A stretch of DNA of 37,059 nucleotides from Alphaproteobacteria bacterium (GCA_015654705.1 JAATGL010000214.1:1-37059); one strand, 5' to 3'. Counted from the first letter of the stretch, positions 9,219 to 17,198 are shown. Numbers and translations are program-made. The notes: generated from the sequence alone by a model not told the origin.

Positions 9219-10637
9219 TCAAGCGAGGGGCACCTTGACGACCTGCGGCTCCATGTAGGACGCAAGGCCCAGCATGCCCAGTTCCCGGCCCAGGCCGGAT
9301 TGCTTGAACCCGCCGAACGGCATGTCGGCTTCGCTCCCGACATGGTGATTGATCCAGACGGTGCCGGCCTCGATCTGCCTGGCGATCTCGGCGCCGCGCT
9401 CGAAATCCTTGGTCCAGACCGATGCGCAGAGGCCGAACGGCGAATCATTGGCGCGGCGAACCGCGTCATCCACATCCGTGTAGCGCAGCACGGGCAGCAC
9501 CGGGCCGAACTGCTCCTCGCGCACCAGGCGCATGTCGTCATCCGCGTCGGCCACGACGGTCGGCGCGATGAAATAGCCCGGCCGGTTGAGCGAATGCCCG
9601 CCTGCCGTGATCCGCACGTTCTTATGCCGCTTGGTGTCCTCGATCAGATCCATGACCTTGTCGAACTGCATCCTGTTCTGCAGCGGCCCCATCTCCGTGT
9701 CCGGCTCCATGCCGTCGCCCACGCGGTGCGTGCGCGCCAGCTTGGACAGCCCTTCCACCAGCGGCTCATAGAGCTTTTCCGGCGCATAGATGCGCTTTAC
9801 CGCCATGCAGATCTGGCCCGCGTTGAGGAAGGCGCCGCGGAACAGGCTGGGGGTAATCGCCTCGATGTCCGCGTCTTCCAGGATGATTGCGGGATCGTTG
9901 CCGCCCAGTTCCAGCGTGACGCGCTTGAGCGTGCCGGCGGCGCTTGCCATGACGCGCTTGCCGGTCGGCACCGAACCCGTGAAGGAAATCCGGTCGATGC
10001 CGGGATGCTCCGTGATCCAGGCGCCGAGATCGTTTCCGCCGGCCAGCGTGTTGAGGACGCCCGGCGGCAGCGTGTCGCGCGCCACTTCGCCCATCAGCAG
10101 GGTCGCCAGTGGCGTGTAGGGCGATGGCTTCAGGACCATCGTGTTTCCGGCATAGAGCCCATGGGCGATCTTGTGCGCAGCCAGGATGATGGGAAAATTC
10201 CACGGAGCGATCGCGCCCACCACGCCGAGAGGGTGATAGATCAGCTCGATGCGGTGCTTGCCGTCATTACGCAGCACCTCCGGCTTGAGTTCCATGTTGC
10301 ACATGGCTTCCAGCTCATGCGCCGCGCCGCCGATTTCCCACTTGGCCTGGCCGAGCGGCTTGCCCTGCTCCTGCGTGAGAACCGGGCCGATTTCGTCGAT
10401 CCGGGCGGCGAGGCCGTGCGCGAAATCGGTGATGGCCCTGCGGCGCTCGGCGAAACTCTTGCGTTTCCACGGCCCGAACGCTGTTCGCGCCGCCGCGACC
10501 GCACGGTCGAGCTGTTCGCGCGAGGCGTCGGGACATTTCGCGAAAGGCTGCGCCGTCGCCGGATTGATGACGTCGAAGCTCGCTTTGCTCGTTTCGGCCT
10601 TCCCGTCGATCGTATGGGTGAACGTCAGCTCCGACAT
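9219..10637 (-). CDS. NAD(P)+-dependent aldehyde dehydrogenase
   Basis: Cytosolic enzyme oxidising an aldehyde to its acid, 472 residues, full family length. All key residues are visible: N147 in APWNFP, K170 in LKPSPYTP, the general base E243 in LELGG, nucleophile C277 in NAGQIC, and EEQFGPVLP near 374. The Rossmann SFTGSVPTGK motif is intact. The sequence resembles the AldA-like ALDH subgroup rather than a classical vanillin dehydrogenase, so the substrate is open; an aromatic or side-chain aldehyde made by the neighbouring lyase or dioxygenase is a reasonable guess. The gene is 54 bp downstream of the tandem NTF2 gene and probably co-transcribed. Confidence 0.92.
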   Translation of the reverse strand: MSELTFTHTIDGKAETSKASFDVINPATAQPFAKCPDASREQLDRAVAAARTAFGPWKRKSFAERRRAITDFAHGLAARIDEIGPVLTQEQGKPLGQAKWEIGGAAHELEAMCNMELKPEVLRNDGKHRIELIYHPLGVVGAIAPWNFPIILAAHKIAHGLYAGNTMVLKPSPYTPLATLLMGEVARDTLPPGVLNTLAGGNDLGAWITEHPGIDRISFTGSVPTGKRVMASAAGTLKRVTLELGGNDPAIILEDADIEAITPSLFRGAFLNAGQICMAVKRIYAPEKLYEPLVEGLSKLARTHRVGDGMEPDTEMGPLQNRMQFDKVMDLIEDTKRHKNVRITAGGHSLNRPGYFIAPTVVADADDDMRLVREEQFGPVLPVLRYTDVDDAVRRANDSPFGLCASVWTKDFERGAEIARQIEAGTVWINHHVGSEADMPFGGFKQSGLGRELGMLGLASYMEPQVVKVPLA

Positions 10638-10691
10638 TTCAGGCTCCTTCTCTCACGATATCCCTTCCGCAGAAGGATCGCAGGTCCGCAC

Positions 10692-12128
10692 TCATTTTCC
10701 AATATAGGCACTCATCGGCGCCACGCCACCGGCGGCCGGGTTCGGAGGAGGCGCCGCCTTGCCCGTCACCGGATTGGGGTAGTGGAAGGGCGTGGCGTAG
10801 AAGCTGGGGTAGGTGAGATAGGCCGTTGTCGGCGGAAGGTCCGGCGGCGGCGGGAAACTGTCTGGCCGCGTGTTCGGCGTGGCGGAATCCTTCCAGCCGC
10901 CCTTATAGGGCGCATACATGTTGAAGGGGCCCCTGATGCTCCTTGCCTTCCAGACGCCGTTTTCCTTGATGTAGGTATTCTCGTAATAGCAGTCGCCCCA
11001 GCCGGCCGCGTGCGGCCCGCCGCCCATGACAAAGGCCGTCCAGCGGCCCTTGGCGGTCTTGCCGTCCGGCGCCACGTCGACGATGCCTTGGAACTGCTGG
11101 TGGTTGATCACCACGCCTTCCCGCGTGGACATGCCGATGGGGCCGAGGCCGACGACGAGATACTCAAGGACCCGCTTGGGCCCGATGAATACGCCGCGGC
11201 CGCCGATTTCGTAGGTGCCGTTTTCCGCAAAAAGCTGGGAAATATCGGGCCATTGCGCCTTGTCCACGTAATAGCCGTAGGCGCGCTGCAGCTTCTCGAT
11301 CTGCGCGTGGTCCTTCAGCAATTCGACCTTGTGGGCGAGCGTGTTGGCGTTCGTCTGCAGGGCCGCCAGATCCGCCGGCAAACCCGCCGGACCGCTGACA
11401 TGCGCCTCGAAGGAGGGCGTCACCGTCGTCACGGGGTTGCCGTAGTGATAGGCCGGCGTATAGACGCTGGGCAGGGATTGATAGACCTCGCTCGGCGGAC
11501 GATCCGGCGGCAGCGCCGCGCTCGGTCCGCTCATCGGGATCGGACCCGCGCCCCAGCCCAGATCGTAATCCGCGAAGAACGTCTCATAGAAGTGCAGCTT
11601 GCTGATCTTCCAGGTGCCGTGGTCGTTGACGTATTCGTTCTCGTATTCGCCCTCGCCGATTTCGCCCTTGCCGCCATCGGCAAGGAAGGAATCGCTGCGC
11701 CAGCGCGCCTTGGCCGTCATGTTGTCCGGGGCCACGTCGATGATCGGCTGGAGCATCGGATAGTCGTTGAGCTGGCCCTGCTTCAAGCCGTCCGGCCCGA
11801 ACAGGCCCAGCGCCTTGCGGATATGATCGCGCCCCACATAGACGCCCTGCTGGCCGTATTCGTAGGTCGCGTCGTCCGTGAACAGGGCGGCCGCCTCGTC
11901 CCAATGGCCCTTGTCGATGTAGTAGCCATAGGCGGCCTGGAGGTTCTCGATCGCATCGTGCGATTTCAGGACCGTGAGATCGTGCTCGGCATGAGAGGCC
12001 AGGGCCTGCAGTTCGGCGAACTCGCGATCCGAATCGGGCTTTGCGGCCAGCGCGCCCGACGCGAAGATGCAGCCGAAGGCCAGAGCCACGGCCGCAACCG
12101 CCCGGCGACTCGAAATGATCATGGGCAT
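10692..12128 (-). CDS. Exported tandem NTF2/SnoaL-like domain protein
   Basis: A 478-residue protein with a Sec-type signal peptide (residues 1-29, ending GALAA) and two successive SnoaL_4-type alpha+beta barrels, about 55-195 and 273-415. Each begins with the same motif, LQAAYGYYIDKGHWDEAA and LQRAYGYYVDKAQW, and each is followed by a proline-rich tail ending in HY-x-NPVT (near 227-234 and 448-456). NTF2 folds can be cofactor-free lyases, isomerases or hydratases; no function is assignable. The ATG at 12128 follows a GGGAGGGGAGC ribosome-binding site. The gene starts 14 bp after the related single-domain gene, which suggests duplication and fusion within one operon. Confidence 0.85.
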   Translation of the reverse strand: MPMIISSRRAVAAVALAFGCIFASGALAAKPDSDREFAELQALASHAEHDLTVLKSHDAIENLQAAYGYYIDKGHWDEAAALFTDDATYEYGQQGVYVGRDHIRKALGLFGPDGLKQGQLNDYPMLQPIIDVAPDNMTAKARWRSDSFLADGGKGEIGEGEYENEYVNDHGTWKISKLHFYETFFADYDLGWGAGPIPMSGPSAALPPDRPPSEVYQSLPSVYTPAYHYGNPVTTVTPSFEAHVSGPAGLPADLAALQTNANTLAHKVELLKDHAQIEKLQRAYGYYVDKAQWPDISQLFAENGTYEIGGRGVFIGPKRVLEYLVVGLGPIGMSTREGVVINHQQFQGIVDVAPDGKTAKGRWTAFVMGGGPHAAGWGDCYYENTYIKENGVWKARSIRGPFNMYAPYKGGWKDSATPNTRPDSFPPPPDLPPTTAYLTYPSFYATPFHYPNPVTGKAAPPPNPAAGGVAPMSAYIGK

Positions 12129-12142
12129 GCTCCCCTCCCGCG

Positions 12143-12949
12143 TCATTGGCCGGTGACCGGATTTTTATAGTGATAGGGCGGCGTGAAATTGTCCGGGAAC
12201 GGCTGGTAGGTGACGGTCGGCGGACGATCCGCCGGAAGCGCCTTGCCCGTGGCGGACTTCCAGTCGCCGCTGACCGGTGTCAGCTTGGCCCAGCCGCCTT
12301 CATAGGGCGCCACGAAATTCGGGAAGAAATGCATCTTGGCGATCTTCCACACGCCGTTCTGCTTGACGTAGTCGTTCTCGTAGATGCCGGTGCCCCATTC
12401 CGCGTCCTGGTGGAAATGGCCGAGCAGCGCGATCTCGCGCCAGCGCCCCTTGGCCGTCCTGCCGTCGGCGGCCACGTCGACTTCCGGCTGGAGCTGCATG
12501 TGATGGTTGTACTGGCCATAGGGCAGGCCCGGGCCGGGGTTGCCGCCGCCATCGGCGATCAGCCGCGCCCGGATATGGGCATTGCCGACATAGACGCCGT
12601 CGACGCCGACTTCGAGGGTCGCATCGGCCGCGAACAGGTCGGCCGCTTCGTCCCAGAAGCCCTTGTCGAGATAGTAGCCGTAGGCCCGCTGCAGCTTTTT
12701 GATGTCGTTTGCATCATTGATGCGGTCCGCCTCGGCGGAGAGCGCGGCGATCTTCGCCTTGAGCGCCGCGATGTCGGACGCGCTGGCGGCCAGCGCGGGC
12801 GAGGCGGCGGCCATCGCCACCGCCAGCAAGACCGGCAGCATCACGCTTCGTCCATGCGACCGTGACAAAGGCCTCGACCGACATGCGGCAGAATTCGAAA
12901 GACCGCGCGGCACAAAAGCCGACGCACCAGATAATTCAATATCTCGCAT
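12143..12949 (-). CDS. Exported NTF2/SnoaL-like protein
   Basis: Single-domain relative of the downstream tandem protein: LQRAYGYYLDKGFWDEAADLFA at about residues 86-107 and the tail PPYHYKNPVTGQ at the very C-terminus. A hydrophobic export signal LPVLLAVAMAAASPALAA is seen at about 38-55. Two starts compete. ATG at 12949 has a strong AGGGAGG ribosome-binding site 5 bp upstream but gives an unusually long n-region before the signal; ATG at 12841 gives a compact signal peptide but has only a weak site. I keep 12949 because of the ribosome-binding site. It is probably the first gene of the leftward catabolic operon. Enzymatic role unknown. Confidence 0.82.
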   Translation of the reverse strand: MRDIELSGASAFVPRGLSNSAACRSRPLSRSHGRSVMLPVLLAVAMAAASPALAASASDIAALKAKIAALSAEADRINDANDIKKLQRAYGYYLDKGFWDEAADLFAADATLEVGVDGVYVGNAHIRARLIADGGGNPGPGLPYGQYNHHMQLQPEVDVAADGRTAKGRWREIALLGHFHQDAEWGTGIYENDYVKQNGVWKIAKMHFFPNFVAPYEGGWAKLTPVSGDWKSATGKALPADRPPTVTYQPFPDNFTPPYHYKNPVTGQ

Positions 12950-13273
12950 CTTGCCTCCCTAGGATGAATCACCTTCGCCCGATCCGGCCAGCGTCCGCGC
13001 GGCGCGGAACCAGGCCCGTCAACGGCAAATGCCTTTGTGATTCGTCTCTTGTAGCGTTTCCCTGCCCGATTTTCTTTTACGTCTAACGGTATCGAACGCC
13101 CGCCGCGTCCGTCCCGATGCACGCCCTGGACCACCAACTTGCGCAAGTTCGGCCCTTTACACAGCTTAAGCATACACCCGATATTCTTGGGTTTCTGGAC
13201 CAGGCTGGCGAGGCTTGTTGATCGCCATGGAAGTGCGTCATCGCCCGCCGTCGGTCGGGCACGCCGGGATCGT
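12950..13273. other. 324-bp intergenic region upstream of the NTF2-led operon
   Basis: No credible coding sequence; open frames across it are extensions of shadow frames. It holds a strong ribosome-binding site at its left end, a perfect 14-bp palindrome at 13136-13149 and a short GC-rich inverted repeat (GCCCG/CGGGC, 13243-13260) just after the hydratase gene. It must contain the promoter for the five-gene operon reading left, but no convincing -35/-10 pair stands out. Confidence 0.5.
13136..13149. promoter_or_regulatory. Perfect 14-bp palindrome, candidate operator
   Basis: AACTTGCGCAAGTT is identical to its reverse complement. It lies about 190 bp upstream of the first NTF2-like start and about 125 bp downstream of the hydratase/lyase stop, inside non-coding DNA. 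Size and symmetry suit a TetR/XRE-type dimer site, but the cognate regulator is not evident and the assignment is only positional. Confidence 0.4.
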
Positions 13274-14104
13274 TCAGCGCCGCTTGGACTTGTCGTAGGC
13301 GCCGAGACCGGGCTTGTAGGATTTGTCGTCGATGAACTGCTTGATGCCTTCCTTGCGGCCATTGTTGTCGAAGCTGTTGGCGGCTTCCTGGGCGCGGATG
13401 AGATAGTCCTCGGCATTCTCGTAGGTCATCTCGCGGACGCGGCGGACGGCATCCTTGGTCGCCTTGAGCGCCACCGGATTCTTCTGCAGGAGCACGTTTG
13501 CCACCTCGCGCACGCGCGCCTCGAGTTGCGCCGGCGGAACCGCCTCGTTGACGAGCCGCCATTCGGCCGCCTTCCTGCCGTCGATCAATTCGCCGGTGAG
13601 CGCGTGGTACATCGCATCGCGCATCGAGAGCAGTTCGGTCGCGACCTTGGTCGCGCCGCCGCCCGGCAGGATGCCCCAATTGATCTCGCTGAGGCCGAAC
13701 TTCGCGTCTTCCGCCGCGAAGGCCAGGTCGCAGGCAAAGAGCGGACCGTAGCCGCCGCCGAAGCACCAGCCATTGACCATCGCGATGGTCGGCTTCTGAT
13801 ACCAGCGCAGCCGGCGCCACCAGGTGTAGGCATCGCGCTGCGCGCGGCGCGTGGCACCGAACCCCTTGGCCTCGGTCTCGCGAAAATATTCCTTGAGGTC
13901 CATGCCGGCGCTCCAGGCCTCGCCCGCGCCGCTGAGCACCAGCACGCCGACATCGTCGCGAAATTCGATCGAGTCGAGAAGCTCCGCCATTTCCCGGTTC
14001 AGCGTCGGGTTCATGGCGTTGCGTTTTTCGGGCCGGTCGAACCGGACCCAGGCGATGTGATCCTCGATCGTATGGGAAACGGTGGACCATTGAGATTTCG
14101 ACAC
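13274..14104 (-). CDS. Hydroxycinnamoyl-CoA hydratase/lyase-like crotonase (HCHL family)
   Basis: Crotonase-fold enzyme closely resembling p-hydroxycinnamoyl-CoA hydratase/lyase, which converts feruloyl- or coumaroyl-CoA to vanillin or 4-hydroxybenzaldehyde plus acetyl-CoA. The 276-residue protein shares long signatures with it: NPTLNREM, SGAGEAWSAGMDLKEYF, KPTIAMVNGWCFGGG, FGLSEINWG with the catalytic Glu (E140), and a C-terminal KPGL-AY. Compared from memory with the Pseudomonas enzyme, Y75 is kept (Y73), but S123 is Gly (G120) and Y239 is Ile (I236). The phenol-binding site is therefore altered and the substrate may differ. No CoA ligase gene adjoins it. It follows the XRE-type regulator by 59 bp on the same strand. 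Confidence 0.85.
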   Translation of the reverse strand: MSKSQWSTVSHTIEDHIAWVRFDRPEKRNAMNPTLNREMAELLDSIEFRDDVGVLVLSGAGEAWSAGMDLKEYFRETEAKGFGATRRAQRDAYTWWRRLRWYQKPTIAMVNGWCFGGGYGPLFACDLAFAAEDAKFGLSEINWGILPGGGATKVATELLSMRDAMYHALTGELIDGRKAAEWRLVNEAVPPAQLEARVREVANVLLQKNPVALKATKDAVRRVREMTYENAEDYLIRAQEAANSFDNNGRKEGIKQFIDDKSYKPGLGAYDKSKRR

Positions 14105-14163
14105 GGATAATTCCTCCTCAAGCAGATGTTTGGCCGTCGAGCACCGCTATGACGCCCACCGTA

Positions 14164-15015
14164 TCATACGGCGACGAGCCGCCGCACCGGTTCCTCGTGG
14201 GCCAGCTGGGCGACTTTCCGCGCGCTTTCGGCGTCGTATGGCGCGAATATCACGACCCGGAGCGTCGGGATGCCTTCGACGACGTAAGAGGTGTGTTCGA
14301 AGGTGATTCCGCCGAGCTGCGGGTGCTTGAGCAGATGCACGCCTTCGGAGCGGTCGCTCACCTCCGGGCTTCGCCACAGCGCCCGGAACATCGGCGAAAC
14401 CTCGCTCATCTCCCGGATCAGTGCATCGAAATCGGGGTCGTTCGCCGCCTGGCTGTAATCGACGCGCAGCTTCGCGACGATGCGCCGCGCCAGCGTTTCG
14501 AATTCCGATGCGTTCTCCCGATATTCCGGGCCGGTCATCAGTATGCGGAAGAGATTGCGCCGCTCCGCCGGCATCGCATCGTAGTCGCGGATGCAGCGCT
14601 TCACCATCCGGTTCCAGAAAACCACGTCCCAGCGCGGCGTGATCATCTGCGCCGGAACGTTGAGCGCGTCCAGCGTGCGCTTGACGGTGTCGGGAACATG
14701 CGCGACGGGCGGCCCCAGGATCGGCGCCGGTCGGTTCTGCGCGAGAAGGAAAAGATAATCCCGTTCCGTGGCCGAGAGCCGCAATGTCTGGCTCAGCTTT
14801 TCGAGGACGCGGTCGGATGCGCGCACGTTGCGGCCCTGCTCCAGCCAAGTGTACCAGGTCGAGGACAGACCGGCCAGGCTGGCAACGTCCTCGCGGCGCA
14901 GCCCCGGCGTGCGTCGCCGCTTTCCGCTCGGCAATCCGATCTCGGAGGGCGACAGTCGCGCGCGGCAGCTGCGAAGGAATTCCGACAGCTGTGCGCGCTG
15001 ATTTGCACCGCTCAT
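14164..15015 (-). CDS. XRE-family regulator with MmyB-like ligand-binding domain
   Basis: DNA-binding protein of 283 residues: an N-terminal helix-turn-helix (about 20-90, with RTPGLRREDVASLAGLS and WYTWLEQGRNV), then the MmyB/MLTR-type ligand-binding domain (about 110-275, with PRWDVVFWN and HPQLGGITFEHTSY). Such regulators often control a neighbouring oxidoreductase or catabolic gene and are thought to bind small hydrophobic ligands. ATG at 15015 matches the family N-terminus; the frame stays open upstream without homology. It precedes the HCHL-like gene by 59 bp, so they may be one transcript. A palindrome and an extended -10 lie upstream. Confidence 0.88.
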   Translation of the reverse strand: MSGANQRAQLSEFLRSCRARLSPSEIGLPSGKRRRTPGLRREDVASLAGLSSTWYTWLEQGRNVRASDRVLEKLSQTLRLSATERDYLFLLAQNRPAPILGPPVAHVPDTVKRTLDALNVPAQMITPRWDVVFWNRMVKRCIRDYDAMPAERRNLFRILMTGPEYRENASEFETLARRIVAKLRVDYSQAANDPDFDALIREMSEVSPMFRALWRSPEVSDRSEGVHLLKHPQLGGITFEHTSYVVEGIPTLRVVIFAPYDAESARKVAQLAHEEPVRRLVAV

Positions 15016-15045
15016 CGTGGCGACGTCCTGAGGAAACTCTCCATT

Positions 15046-15097
15046 AGCATAACACGTTGCGGTTCCAACTTCGATTCCGTCATTGGCCGGGGCCAAT
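15046..15097 (-). promoter_or_regulatory. Putative promoter and operator of the XRE-HCHL unit
   Basis: On the minus strand an extended -10 (TG-T-TATGCT, 15046-15054) has no good -35. About 30 bp further upstream is a symmetrical element ATTGGCC-GG-GGCCAAT (15082-15097), itself framed by TTCGATT and AATCGAA (15070-15076 and 15096-15102). A weak -35 with an upstream palindrome is the arrangement of an activated promoter, so the XRE/MmyB-type protein may activate itself. This is inferred from geometry only. Confidence 0.5.
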
Positions 15098-15154
15098 CGA
15101 AATCCTTCATGCAAGGAGCCAGCGTCGCATGGCCGCCGCATGCCGCGCGGCTCG

Positions 15155-16186
15155 CTAATCGGCGTATTTCTGTCGCACCTCGCGCGCGCCGTCGGCCATC
15201 GCCTTCATCTTGGCGAAGGCGACATCGCGCGGCAGATATTTGAGGCCACAATCCGGCGCGACGACGATCCGCGCCGCGTCGACATAAGGCAGCGCCCGTT
15301 CGATCCGCTCCGCGACCATCTGCGGCGTTTCCACCGCGTGGGTGGAGAGATCGAGGACTCCCAGGATGATCGTCTTGCCTTTGAGCGTTTCCAGCACTGC
15401 ACAGTCCAGATTGGACTGCGCCGTCTCGATGGAAATCTGCTTGACCGAGGTTCCCGCGAGTTCCGGAAGAAAGGAGTAGCCGCTCGGCCGCTCGTGGATG
15501 ATTGCCGCATATCCGAAGCAGATGTGCACCGCCGTCGTGCCTTCCACGCCATCGAGCGCCCGCTCCAGTGCCAGGATACCGTATGCGCGGGCCTTTTCGG
15601 GCCGTGCCTGCATATAGGGCTCGTCGATCTGCACCACGTCGGCGCCGGCTGCGAACAAATCCTTGATCTCCTCATTGACCGCCGCCGCATAGTCCAGCGC
15701 CAGTTCCTCTTCATGCGCATAGAAATCGTTCTGCGCCTGCTGCGACATCGTAAACGGCCCGGGCACCGTGATCTTGACGGGCTTGTCCGTGTTGGCCTTG
15801 AGGAATTCCAGATCGCGGACTTCGACCGGGTTGCGCCGCCGGATCTTGCCGGCCACCCGGGGCACCGGATTGGGATGACCGCTGCGGTCCAGGGCGGTCC
15901 CCGGATTGTCGAGGTCGATGCCCTCGAGTTCCGTCGCGAAACGGTTGGAATAGCTCTCGCGGCGGATTTCGCCGTCCGTGATGATGTCCAGCCCCGCCCG
16001 CTCCTGATCCAGGATGGCCAGGCGCGTCGCATCGTCCTGCGCCTCCGCCAGCCATTGGGGATCGACGCGCCACAACTCGGCGGCGCGAACGCGGGGTGGA
16101 AATCGCTTGGCCAGTTTCGAGCGGTCGAGCAGCCAGTCCGGCTGGGCATACGACCCCACGAGACTGGTGGGCAGCATTGGTAGCAT
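15155..16186 (-). CDS. MetE C-terminal-like (cobalamin-independent methionine synthase II family) protein 1
   Basis: A 343-residue TIM-barrel protein matching only the catalytic C-terminal half of MetE. The zinc/thiol-activating ligands are conserved: H221 and C223 in VHICFGYA, E254 in SIETAQSN and C313 in PDCGLKYLP. The N-terminal half needed for folate binding in true MetE is absent, so methionine synthesis is unlikely; relatives include epoxyalkane:CoM transferase and other thiol alkyltransferases. ATG at 16186 has a GAGAGGA ribosome-binding site; longer frames lack one. It is divergent from iclR with an operator pair between them, so IclR control is likely. Thiol acceptor and donor unknown. 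Confidence 0.87.
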   Translation of the reverse strand: MLPMLPTSLVGSYAQPDWLLDRSKLAKRFPPRVRAAELWRVDPQWLAEAQDDATRLAILDQERAGLDIITDGEIRRESYSNRFATELEGIDLDNPGTALDRSGHPNPVPRVAGKIRRRNPVEVRDLEFLKANTDKPVKITVPGPFTMSQQAQNDFYAHEEELALDYAAAVNEEIKDLFAAGADVVQIDEPYMQARPEKARAYGILALERALDGVEGTTAVHICFGYAAIIHERPSGYSFLPELAGTSVKQISIETAQSNLDCAVLETLKGKTIILGVLDLSTHAVETPQMVAERIERALPYVDAARIVVAPDCGLKYLPRDVAFAKMKAMADGAREVRQKYAD

Positions 16187-16241
16187 TGTCTTTCCTCTCC
16201 ATGGTAAGACGGCCGGTTCCAGCGCCATCGATGTTAGAGAA

Positions 16242-16275
16242 TTTCTATACTCGGTGGCATCTTCGAATTCCGAAA
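16242..16275. promoter_or_regulatory. Bipartite IclR-type operator A (metE-like 1 / iclR)
   Basis: Two 15-bp units, TTTCTATACTCGGTG (16242-16256) and CTTCGAATTCCGAAA (16261-16275), are separated by 4 bp. The same layout occurs at three other promoters in this window. A TATACT hexamer (16246-16251) inside the first unit could be a -10 for iclR, and its complement TATAGA (16243-16248) a -10 for the leftward gene. Lying between the regulator and its divergent neighbour, this is the expected place for autoregulation. Confidence 0.7.
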
Positions 16276-16302
16276 ACTGGGGACATCCACGGATAGCCAC
16301 CG

Positions 16303-17187
16303 ATGAAAAAACGCGAAATGACTTCCGCCGAGCCGCGGCGCGGCGCGCGCCGTCAGCGCAAGCCGGCGCCCAAAGGCGAAGCGGAAGAACGGGAAAGTCC
16401 GGATACGGAATACCTTTCGACCCTCGATCGCGGGCTCTCGGTGCTGCGCGCGTTCGGCCGCGAATCCCCGCAGATGACGCTGAGCGACGTGGCCGCGGTC
16501 ACCAGGCTTTCGCCCGCGGCCGCGCGGCGCTGCCTCAACACGCTGGTGAAGCTCGGCTATGTCGCCAAACACCATCGTCATTTCCTGCTGCGCCCGGAAG
16601 TCATGAGCTTCGCGTCCGCCTATCTCGATTCCATGAGCCTCGGCGAACTCGTGCGTCCCCATCTGCAGGCGGTGCGCGACGAAACCGGCGACAGCTCCTC
16701 CCTCGCGGTGCTCAGCGGCTACGACATCCTCTACCTGGTGCATGTCTCCACCAACCGGATGGTCCGCCTGGCCGCCGGCATCGGCACACGCTATCCCGCT
16801 TTCGCGGCCTCCATGGGGCGGGCGATCCTGGCCTTCGAGGCAGAGAGCGTGCGCGCACACTATCTCAACACGGGCGCCTTCAAAGCGTTTACCGAACATA
16901 CCGTCACGTCAAAGACCGAGCTCAAGCGCATCCTCGCGGAGGTCCGCAAAAACGGCTACGCGGCGGTCCAGGACGAACTCGACTACGGTCTCGTCTCGTT
17001 GTCCGTTCCCATCCTCGACGAAAGCGGCAGGTCGATGGCGGCGATAAATTGCTCCACCTCCACCGCACGCGTGCGAAAGGAAGAGTTGATCCGCACGCGC
17101 CTTCCGGTCCTTCGCAGTGCCGCGCAATTCATCGAAGCGGCGCTCCGCCGCCAGCCCTATCTCCTGCGTTCCGTCCATCCCGATTGA
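16303..17187 (+). CDS. IclR-family transcriptional regulator (PcaR/PobR-like)
   Basis: A 294-residue regulator with a basic N-terminal extension, a winged HTH at about 40-100 (LDRGLSVLRAFG, MTLSDVAAVTRLSPAAARRCLNTLVKLGYV) and a GAF-like effector domain (about 115-285, with GIGTRYPAFAASMGRAILAF and DYGLVSLSVPILD). It most resembles the PcaR/PcaU/PobR branch that senses aromatic acids. It sits beside four copies of a shared bipartite operator and is the only IclR in the window, so it is the natural candidate to bind them. The effector is unknown and may be the acid handled by the neighbouring CoA transferase and lyase. The stop is 11 bp from the convergent TonB receptor gene. Confidence 0.9.
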   Translation: MKKREMTSAEPRRGARRQRKPAPKGEAEERESPDTEYLSTLDRGLSVLRAFGRESPQMTLSDVAAVTRLSPAAARRCLNTLVKLGYVAKHHRHFLLRPEVMSFASAYLDSMSLGELVRPHLQAVRDETGDSSSLAVLSGYDILYLVHVSTNRMVRLAAGIGTRYPAFAASMGRAILAFEAESVRAHYLNTGAFKAFTEHTVTSKTELKRILAEVRKNGYAAVQDELDYGLVSLSVPILDESGRSMAAINCSTSTARVRKEELIRTRLPVLRSAAQFIEAALRRQPYLLRSVHPD

Positions 17188-17198
17188 TCGCCGCGCCT

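Noticed and set aside
9210-12170. 986-codon plus-strand open frame
   Set aside because: Lies opposite the aldehyde dehydrogenase and the tandem NTF2 gene, both with intact motifs; composition is typical of an antisense shadow.
13083-14090. Minus-strand frame of 335 codons overlapping the hydratase/lyase
   Set aside because: Out of frame with the well-conserved HCHL-like protein and of low-complexity composition.
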